A stretch of DNA of 12,068 nt, taken from assembly GCA_031264885.1 (NCBI GenBank), contig JAISDM010000192.1:1-12068 (forward strand), in the 5' to 3' direction. A model generated the notes under the pieces. The model saw nothing but the letters and a program-made list of their open reading frames with translations, was not told the DNA's origin and searched no databases. Source of the DNA: Peptococcaceae bacterium (GTDB lineage: Bacteria; Bacillota; Peptococcia; DRI-13; UBA5745). Below, in pieces: positions 7,022 to 12,068 of the stretch. The translations under genes were made by a program, and so were the position numbers. Every line of letters begins with the position of its first letter. Positions within the stretch are counted from its first letter, which is position 1.

Positions 7022-7120
7022 GGGCGGCAAAATGCCGCCCCTACATATGTATCGTTGGCAAAATACCGCCCCCTACAGGTGCGTTATACACGGTACTGTG
7101 GCGGCGGCATTTTGCCGCTC
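7022..7120. repeat. Cluster of three GC-rich hairpin repeats (copies 4-6)
   Basis: Copy 4 (7022-7045) is a perfect hairpin, GGGCGGCA-AAA-TGCCGCCC, with CTACA after it. Copy 5 (about 7057-7077) is a decayed direct copy, GGCAAAATACCGCC then CCCTACA. Copy 6 (about 7101-7120) is inverted, GCGGCGGCATTTTGCCGC. Copies 4 and 6 could pair with each other over about 60 bases. With the promoter and repeat to the left, they make up most of the gene-free stretch 6876-7183. No convincing + strand promoter for the following operon was found here. Confidence 0.8.
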
Positions 7121-7183
7121 AAATAAAGTGGCAAATATTGGCGTCGATTTATAAATGTTCATGGTTGAATTTTTTTCCGATTT

Positions 7184-8938
7184 ATGATATTTTTTAACAT
7201 GAGTCAACAGGATTCGACGCTCAGGCAATATTTGGAAATATTAAGACCGAAAGGAGGAATCTGGCTCAGGGTTTATTTGGGTCAGGCAATGATGACAGGA
7301 TATTTGTCCAGCAAACGCCCCCGCTATGGGGTTCATACGGATATATCGGGATTTGTCGGGCTCGCCGTTAAAGGGCCTGTTGCCGGCGCGCCGCAGTTGA
7401 TTCTCAGTTATCCGGATTTCCTTCGATTGTATGGGGGGGCCTTTGTCCATGGCGAGTCGCACCTCCTGTACGCGGTAAAGCAATTCTTTGCCAACGGGGG
7501 CTCTCAATGTTATGTGGCCAGGGTGGCGCCGGAGGACGCCGCGGCCGCTTCCGGCGCCTCGGACAACCTATTGAACGCCGCGGCGAAATATCCCGGCGCC
7601 TGGGGCAACGATATCCAGATTCACATCACCCCTTCCCACAAAATCAAGACCCAAATCCTGGACGCTCCGGCGGGGCGCCAGTATGTTGTGAAAAACAGCG
7701 ACGGCATTCAGCCGGGTGATGTGATGGCGCTGATCCGGGAGGACGCTCCCCCCGTGTACAACAGGGTGGTCCAGGTTCGAAAGGGCCGCGCCGTGGAATT
7801 TGAGGACGCGTTTCCGCCTGACGCGGCGGACGACAAGCCGCTGCCCTCGAAAACGCTCTGTTCCGTCAACTTCAATATGAAGATTCAATGGGCGGATTTT
7901 ACGGAAACATACGAATACCTTGATCTCAACGTCCGTTCCCCGAATTACGCGGAAAAAATCCTGTCCCAATCCCAGCTTGTCACTGTGAGTCCCTCCAAAG
8001 ACGGCGGCAAAATCACGGCGCCGGTTACCATCTCTCTCAAAGGCGGATCCGACGGTTCCGCGGACACCCTGAACGCCGCCGCTTTCATCGGCCAGGACCA
8101 CGGCCCGGGCAAACGCGCCGGCATTCAATCCTTCCTGGATAACCGCGAAGTTAGCCTGATTGCCGCGCCCGGCGTTACAGATCCCGAGGTTCACGCGGCG
8201 CTCATCGCCCATTGCGAGGCTATGAACAGCCGAATGGCCATTCTGGATCTGCCCGAAGAACTGACCGGCGTGGACGACGTGCTGGCATACCGGAATATGT
8301 TCAATTCCAGTTTCGCCGCCATTTATCATCCCTGGATCAAGGTCATGGACGCCGCCGGCAAACAGGAAATAACGGTTCCGCCCTCCGGATCCGCGGCGGG
8401 GATTTTTGCCCGGTCGGACGTGAAATACGGGGTTCAGAAGGCGCCCGCCAACGAAACCGTCGCCGGCTGCGTGGGGCTGTCTCATTCATACGGTTCCGGC
8501 GAACAGGAAGCCTTATGTTCCGCCGGCGTAAATCTGATCCGGAATTTTTCCGGACAGGGCATACGCGTTTGGGGCGCCCGAACCTGTTCCAATCATCCGA
8601 ATTGGAAGTACATCCAAATATGCCGTTTGTTTATTTATCTCAGGGAATCCGTCAGACAGATGACCGATTGGGTCATATTCGAACCCAATACCGAGCTGCT
8701 TTGGCTCAAAGTCCAAAGAAGCATAGACGTATTTTTAACCGCGCTGTGGCGCGGCGGTGTTCTGTCAGGCGGCAGCCCGTCGGAGGCTTTTTTTGTTAAA
8801 GTCGGGAAAGACACCATGACTCAGGAAGACATCGCTCAAGGCCGTCTCGTCTGCTCCATAGGCGTGGCGCCGGTTAAGCCCTCCGAGTTCATAGTGTTCG
8901 AGCCGATCCAAAATACAGGAAACATGAACTATGCCTGA
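7184..8938 (+). CDS. Contractile tail sheath protein (eCIS/phage-tail-like)
   Basis: This protein would polymerise around the inner tube and contract to drive it through a target membrane. The core begins with GVHTDISGFVGLAVKGP and AVKQFFANGGSQCYVARV. A variable inserted middle follows (about 150-300), then NREVSLIAAPGVTDPEVHAAL, and the very conserved C-terminus: GIRVWGARTCSNHPNWKYI (about 458-477), VIFEPN, LWRGGVLSG, and SIGVAPVKPSEFIVFEPIQ. The frame allows 584 residues from 7184. The start is uncertain: neither ATG 7184 nor ATG 7199 has a ribosome binding site. A strong AAGGAGG lies at 7251-7257 without a well-placed start, and ATG 7289/7292 is possible. The usual PGVYxEE N-terminal arm is not seen. 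Only one sheath gene is visible. Tube 1 starts 26 bases later. Family is certain. Confidence 0.93.
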   Translation: MIFFNMSQQDSTLRQYLEILRPKGGIWLRVYLGQAMMTGYLSSKRPRYGVHTDISGFVGLAVKGPVAGAPQLILSYPDFLRLYGGAFVHGESHLLYAVKQFFANGGSQCYVARVAPEDAAAASGASDNLLNAAAKYPGAWGNDIQIHITPSHKIKTQILDAPAGRQYVVKNSDGIQPGDVMALIREDAPPVYNRVVQVRKGRAVEFEDAFPPDAADDKPLPSKTLCSVNFNMKIQWADFTETYEYLDLNVRSPNYAEKILSQSQLVTVSPSKDGGKITAPVTISLKGGSDGSADTLNAAAFIGQDHGPGKRAGIQSFLDNREVSLIAAPGVTDPEVHAALIAHCEAMNSRMAILDLPEELTGVDDVLAYRNMFNSSFAAIYHPWIKVMDAAGKQEITVPPSGSAAGIFARSDVKYGVQKAPANETVAGCVGLSHSYGSGEQEALCSAGVNLIRNFSGQGIRVWGARTCSNHPNWKYIQICRLFIYLRESVRQMTDWVIFEPNTELLWLKVQRSIDVFLTALWRGGVLSGGSPSEAFFVKVGKDTMTQEDIAQGRLVCSIGVAPVKPSEFIVFEPIQNTGNMNYA

Positions 8939-8964
8939 TAAGGCGGAAAGGAGTCGGTATATTT

Positions 8965-9402
8965 ATGTATGAAAGAATATATCCGTACAAAAATTTTAGG
9001 TATCAGTTAGAAATGGAGGGCATAAACGTCGGGGGCTTCAGTGAGGTCACAGGTTTCGACGCGGCTTACGACGTCATCGAGTATCGGGAAGGCAATATGC
9101 CCGCCACGCCCATGAAAATGCCCGGTTTGATTAAATACGGCAATGTCACTTTGAAAAAAGGGGTCACCAATTCCACGGAGCTGTTCCAATGGCTTAAATC
9201 CGGATTGGAAGGCGCCCCCACCCGGAAGACCGTCACGCTGACGCTGTTGGATGAGGCCGGCGCGCCTGCCGCCGCCTGGCGCATTATCGAAGCCTGGCCG
9301 GCGAAATATAACGCGCCTGATTTTAACGCCAGCGGATCCGAAGTGGCGGTGGAATCCCTGGAACTTGCCCATGAAGGCATGGATCGGGTTCAGTGGAATT
9401 AA
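8965..9402 (+). CDS. Tail tube protein 1 (T4 gp19-like, eCIS inner tube)
   Basis: This 145-residue protein matches the phage-tail-region/gp19-like family that builds the inner tube of contractile injection systems. Typical features are the N-terminal FRYQLEMEGINVGGFSEVTG, YREGNMPATPMKMPGLIKYG, VTLKKGVTNSTELFQWL, a middle strand TVTLTLLDEAGAPAAAWRI, and the C-terminal VAVESLELAHEG. Length is normal. AAAGGAG lies upstream of the ATG at suitable spacing. Its place directly after the sheath is the standard order. This family member, rather than an Hcp, separates the system from type VI secretion. Confidence 0.95.
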   Translation: MYERIYPYKNFRYQLEMEGINVGGFSEVTGFDAAYDVIEYREGNMPATPMKMPGLIKYGNVTLKKGVTNSTELFQWLKSGLEGAPTRKTVTLTLLDEAGAPAAAWRIIEAWPAKYNAPDFNASGSEVAVESLELAHEGMDRVQWN

Positions 9403-9435
9403 TTCTGTATGAATGTATAAAAAGGAGCGCGAAAC

Positions 9436-9807
9436 ATGGCCTTTGAAACTGAATTTCCATTTGAGTTGCCGAAAGGCTACATTGACGACGACGGCAATCT
9501 GCACCGCCGCGGAATCATGAGGCTTGCCACGGCCGCCGATGAAATTCTGCCCATGAAAGATCCCAGAGTTCAGCAAAACCCAAGCTATCTCAGTGTGATC
9601 CTGTTTTCCCGGGTCATCAAAAAACTCGGCGATCTCAAGACCGTCGACACCTATACCGTCGAAAAGCTGTTTACCAGCGATCTGGCTTATCTCCAGGATT
9701 TTTATCAAAGGATCAATCAGATGGACGTGCCTTCCTATACCACCGTCTGTCCTGAATGCGGGCATGAGTTTCAAACACCGGTAAATTTTTTGCTGACCGG
9801 GCAATAA
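9436..9807 (+). CDS. CxxC-containing tail assembly protein (eCIS; chaperone-like position)
   Basis: This 123-residue soluble protein is encoded right after tube 1, with AAAAAGGAG before the ATG. The body is helical (RRGIMRLATAADEI, LSVILFSRVIKKLGDLKTVDTYTV). The end has VCPECGHEFQTP, a single zinc knuckle with Cys105 and Cys108, and nothing that completes the usual four-Cys ribbon. Proteins of this type sit between tube and second-tube genes in eCIS loci, the place where tailed phages encode tail assembly chaperones; the exact function is not established here. The last codons cover a perfect slippery heptamer and the -1 frame runs into the next gene, so a longer product of about 191 residues may be made. 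Confidence 0.75.
   Translation: MAFETEFPFELPKGYIDDDGNLHRRGIMRLATAADEILPMKDPRVQQNPSYLSVILFSRVIKKLGDLKTVDTYTVEKLFTSDLAYLQDFYQRINQMDVPSYTTVCPECGHEFQTPVNFLLTGQ
9783..9792 (+). promoter_or_regulatory. Candidate -1 ribosomal frameshift site
   Basis: In the frame of the CxxC protein the codons read A_AAT_TTT_TTG, which contains two overlapping X_XXY_YYZ heptamers (A_AAT_TTT and T_TTT_TTG). The -1 frame is open from here straight through the DUF6760-like frame to 10010. A small stem TTGC/GCAA (9790-9804) follows immediately; no strong pseudoknot or upstream stimulatory Shine-Dalgarno was found. Inferred, not demonstrated. Confidence 0.5.
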
Positions 9808-9827
9808 TTTCGTATCCTCTGGATCAA

Positions 9828-10010
9828 TTGCACCAGGAAATCGCTTTTATTGCCTATTACCTTCATTGGAGCCATCAGGAAATCATGGAATTGGAGCACC
9901 GCCAGCGCCGGCGCTGGTGTGAGGAAATCTCAAAAATCAACGCTCAGCTGAGTCAGTCGCCGGAGAATATTTTCACTGCTCCCAATCATTTCGATCAAAA
10001 TCTGCCATAA
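9828..10010 (+). CDS. DUF6760-like small eCIS protein
   Basis: The 60-residue reading from TTG 9828 begins MHQEIAFIAYYLHW and continues HQEIMELEHRQRRRWCEEISK. This pattern of an aromatic/His-rich helix, LEH, and RRRWxxEI is known to me from the DUF6760 family in eCIS clusters. The start is doubtful: TTG 9828 has no ribosome binding site, and the frame stays open upstream (ATT at 9807, coding ISYPLDQLHQE) into the preceding gene. It may be initiated at ATT overlapping the upstream stop, by reinitiation, or translated as the -1 frameshift extension of the CxxC protein. The function of the family is not known to me. Tube 2 follows 16 bases later. Confidence 0.75.
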   Translation: MHQEIAFIAYYLHWSHQEIMELEHRQRRRWCEEISKINAQLSQSPENIFTAPNHFDQNLP

Positions 10011-10026
10011 CAAAGGAGCGATCACC

Positions 10027-10464
10027 GTGCCTGCCAATCTCCCGCCGCGTTATCCGGCTCAGACCCATAAGTTTTTGGTCATATTGGGTCCCGTATCTAT
10101 GGGATTCTCGAAAGTCAGCGGTTTGTTCGGCGACGCGGCGCCGGAATACATTTACGAGGGGGGCCGCGAAGTTCCGCATCCATTGGCGCAGCCTTACCGC
10201 CGTCCCCAGACGCTCGTTTTCGAACACGGAACAGGGGCTTTGAATCTCCTGGAACAAACGCCCCTGGGGGAATTCCTGAAAATCCCGGGTCAGTGGGAAC
10301 ACGGCCCGGTGGCAGGCACCATCGTCATTCAAAGATTCCGCCGAAGAATCGGCTTCGACAGCATTATGCCGGTTCGCTGGGAAATTGGAGATTTGGACGC
10401 TTCCAGAGGAGATGTGCTGATCCATCGCCTGGAAGTCGTCCACAACGGTTTATATTATGTTTAA
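10027..10464 (+). CDS. Tail tube protein 2 (T4 gp19-like paralogue)
   Basis: This 145-residue protein starts at a GTG with AAAGGAG just upstream. It shares the gp19-like plan with tube 1: THKFLVILGPVSMGFSKVSG at the N-terminus, YIYEGGREVPHPLAQP, QTLVFEHGTGALNLLE, and a final RGDVLIHRLEVVHNG. Characterised eCIS particles have a second, divergent tube protein of this kind that joins the tube to the baseplate. Sequence identity to tube 1 is low. The last codons overlap the next start by eight bases. Confidence 0.92.
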   Translation: MPANLPPRYPAQTHKFLVILGPVSMGFSKVSGLFGDAAPEYIYEGGREVPHPLAQPYRRPQTLVFEHGTGALNLLEQTPLGEFLKIPGQWEHGPVAGTIVIQRFRRRIGFDSIMPVRWEIGDLDASRGDVLIHRLEVVHNGLYYV

Positions 10465-12068
10465 TTCAAACGCCGCCGCCCCTATGAAATCTATCGGGGA
10501 AAATTTTCAGCCTTCGAAAAAACTGCTTGCTTTCTGCCTGTCTCTTTCCAATCAAAAAATCCGGCGGTTCTTGCTTCCGCCGCTGAGTTTGGTTTTTTTG
10601 GAAAAAGAGGAAAATCAGCGGTTTGTTCGCTCTGTCGTCCGTCACCATCAGCTGTATCGAAACACCATCATCAATGTGTACCCGGTTCTGCGGCTGACGG
10701 TTCCTTTTTCCGGCGTTCTCCCGGGGACTCTCTCCGGGGCCGGGGCAAATCCGGTTTCCCGGCTGCCGGCGCGGCCCGTCTCCGCCCAAACCGGGCCAGG
10801 CGTCCGCGCCGTCGGCGGCATTCGGTTCGACGGCGGCGGCGCTCAGTCCGGCGCGGTTCCATCCGGTCATGGAGGGATTCAGCGCTTCGCCGGGCTGCTC
10901 CGCGGCGGTCACGTTCAATCCGGCATGGCGCGCGGCGCCGTTCAGTCCGGCGACGCGCAATTTGGCGATACACAGTCCGGCGGCGTTCGCGGATTCCGCG
11001 CTCAAGCCGGCGGCGCGGCCTTTGACCGCAGACGTGTTCAGCCTGAGGCTGCCCGGATCGGCGGTGTTCCCGGCATTCCCGGCTTTCCCGGCATTCTCGC
11101 TCGAACCGGCGGCGGCGCGGCCTCTGACCACGGGCGTGTTCAGCTTGCGGTTGCCCGAGTCGGCGATATTCGCGGTATTCTCACTCAAACCGGTGATACC
11201 CGGGTTGACGCGGTCTTTGACGGGGTTGACGCCAGCGTTCGGCCTGGCGCCGCGTTCTTGGGTCATAGGGGGATCCGACGCTTCGCCGGCCGGTTCCGCG
11301 GCAACTACGTTCAATCCGGCATGGCGCGCGGCGCCATTCAGTCCGGCGGCGCGCAATCCGGCGATACACAGTCCGGCGGCGTTCGCGGATTCCGCGCTCA
11401 AGCCGGCGGCGCGGCCCTTGACCGCAGACGTGTTCAGCCTGAGGCTGCCCGGATCGGCGGCGTTCCCGGCTTTCCCGGCCTTCTCGCTCGAACCGGCGGC
11501 GGTGTATCCTTTGACCACGGACGTGTTCAGCCTGCGGTTGTCCGGATCGGCGATATTCGCGGCATTCTCGCTCAAACCGGAGGCGGCGCGGTCTTTGACG
11601 GGGTTGACGCCCGCGTTCAGCCTGGGGCCGCGTTCTTGGGTCATAGGGGGATCCAGCGCTTCGCCGGCCAACTCCGCTTCAGTCATGCTCAATCCGACGC
11701 CGCTTACGGCATCATTCAGTCCGGCGGCGCGCAATCCGGCGATACACAGTCCGGCGGCGTTCGCGGATTCCGCGCTCAAACCGGCGGCGCGGCCTTTGAC
11801 CGCAGACGTGTTCAGCCTGAGGCTGCCCGGATCGGCGGTGTTCCCGGCCTTCCCGGCTTTCTCGCTCAAACCGGCGGCGGCGCGGTCTTTGACGGGGTTG
11901 ACGCCCGCATTCGGCTTGGGGCCGCGTTCTTCGGTCATAGAGGGATCCAACGCTTCGCCGGCCGGCTCCGCGGCAATCATGTTCAATCTGGCGCCGCGCG
12001 CGGCATCATTCAGTCCGGCGACGCGCAATTTGGCGATACACAGTCCGGCGGCGTTCGCGGATTCCGCG
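10457..12068 (+). CDS. Large repeat protein following tube 2 (partial, runs off the window)
   Basis: No recognised family. The ATG at 10457 overlaps the stop of tube 2 (ATGTTTAA), implying translational coupling, and the frame is open for 537 codons to the window end. The first 85 or so residues look like a normal folded segment, with a hydrophobic stretch (RRFLLPPLSLVFLEKEE) and VVRHHQLYRNTIINVYPVLRL. The rest is Gly/Arg/Gln/Ala-rich and repetitive: QSGG-type five-residue repeats (for example AQSGDTQSGGVRG), then FDRRRVQPEAARIGG with a collagen-like VPGFPG, then LARTGGG. Units of 132, 126 and 98 residues recur. Two other frames across the repeats are also open (another + frame from about 10698, and the minus strand), so the strand and frame rest on operon context, the coupled start and the N-terminal composition. 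It might be a fibre, spacer or effector part of the particle; this is a guess. Confidence 0.6.
   Translation, partial: MFNSNAAAPMKSIGENFQPSKKLLAFCLSLSNQKIRRFLLPPLSLVFLEKEENQRFVRSVVRHHQLYRNTIINVYPVLRLTVPFSGVLPGTLSGAGANPVSRLPARPVSAQTGPGVRAVGGIRFDGGGAQSGAVPSGHGGIQRFAGLLRGGHVQSGMARGAVQSGDAQFGDTQSGGVRGFRAQAGGAAFDRRRVQPEAARIGGVPGIPGFPGILARTGGGAASDHGRVQLAVARVGDIRGILTQTGDTRVDAVFDGVDASVRPGAAFLGHRGIRRFAGRFRGNYVQSGMARGAIQSGGAQSGDTQSGGVRGFRAQAGGAALDRRRVQPEAARIGGVPGFPGLLARTGGGVSFDHGRVQPAVVRIGDIRGILAQTGGGAVFDGVDARVQPGAAFLGHRGIQRFAGQLRFSHAQSDAAYGIIQSGGAQSGDTQSGGVRGFRAQTGGAAFDRRRVQPEAARIGGVPGLPGFLAQTGGGAVFDGVDARIRLGAAFFGHRGIQRFAGRLRGNHVQSGAARGIIQSGDAQFGDTQSGGVRGFR
10965..12068 (+). repeat. Nested in-frame tandem repeats
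   Basis: Copies of a long unit begin at 10965, 11361, 11739 and 12033 (last one cut by the window end), spaced 396, 378 and 294 bases. Each unit has a constant 148-base part and a variable part of 248, 230 or 146 bases. The third unit lacks one 84-base (28-codon) sub-repeat of the type FDHGRVQPAVVRIG. All differences are multiples of three. A finer 15-base pattern (about CAGTCCGGCGGCGCG) is visible inside the units. There are no regular spacers. Confidence 0.9.

Noticed and set aside
7140..7200. A + strand promoter for the sheath operon (TTGAAT and TATGAT)
   Set aside because: The spacing is only 12 bases and no better pair was found nearby.
7568..8485. A 305-codon minus-strand open frame within the sheath gene
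   Set aside because: Antisense shadow of a conserved gene without recognisable motifs of its own.
7184..10464. Type VI secretion system or ordinary prophage tail
   Set aside because: Tubes are gp19-like rather than Hcp and there are two of them with a DUF6760-like gene, which points to eCIS. No capsid, terminase or integrase is visible, though the window is too short to exclude a prophage fully.
10466..12028. A 520-codon open frame on the minus strand across the repeats (Ala/Gly/Leu/Asn-rich, AGLxx pattern like pentapeptide repeats)
   Set aside because: It is the exact antisense of the + strand codons, opposes the operon, ends in a Arg/Gln-rich tail antisense to a normal-looking N-terminus, and has no upstream context. 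Kept only as an uncertainty.
10940..12068. CRISPR array
   Set aside because: Units are long, contiguous, of unequal length and coding-like, with no short repeat/unique spacer alternation.

Overview
The window is about 12 kb of moderately GC-rich bacterial DNA. It has strong AGGAGG-type ribosome binding sites, CoA-dependent catabolic genes of types common in strict anaerobes, and intergenic hairpin repeats. This fits an anaerobic, peptide- or organic-acid-using bacterium (Clostridia, Synergistota or a similar lineage). The phylum cannot be fixed from this sequence; no rRNA, tRNA or other marker gene was seen.

Left block (1-4968, all + strand). It opens with the 3' end of an oligopeptide/dipeptide ABC transporter ATPase. 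Next are a short AspT/YidE-type antiporter-fold membrane protein, a thiolase-fold lipid-transfer-type enzyme, a class III (CaiB/BaiF) CoA-transferase and a zinc-ribbon/OB-fold DUF35 protein. Thiolase-fold enzymes and DUF35 proteins often form complexes, so the last three genes look like one acyl-CoA module. Transporters just upstream may supply or export its substrates.

Middle block (about 4970-7180, - strand). A relic of an AAA/DUF4143 ATPase keeps its promoter, ribosome binding site, Walker A and C-terminus but has lost its middle. It is followed by an intact, isolated 2-hydroxyacyl-CoA dehydratase/benzoyl-CoA reductase B-type subunit with its own promoter. The gaps here hold two families of short palindromic repeats, and one copy supplies the -35 box of the dehydratase promoter. 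The stretch 6876-7183 has no gene and holds this promoter and a cluster of these repeats.

Right block (7184-12068, + strand). This is the start of an extracellular contractile injection system (eCIS, phage-tail-like particle) operon: sheath, tube protein 1, a CxxC-containing protein in the tail-assembly-chaperone position, a DUF6760-like small protein, and tube protein 2. A long open frame follows, built of nested in-frame repeats, and runs off the window end. Baseplate, spike, tape measure and AAA ATPase genes would be expected further right.

The two most unusual points are in this block. A perfect -1 slippery heptamer sits at the end of the CxxC gene, and the -1 frame leads directly into the DUF6760-like frame, which lacks a normal start; this resembles the gpG/gpGT frameshift of tailed phages. 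The second is the repeat protein, translationally coupled to tube 2, whose repeat units differ in length by multiples of three.
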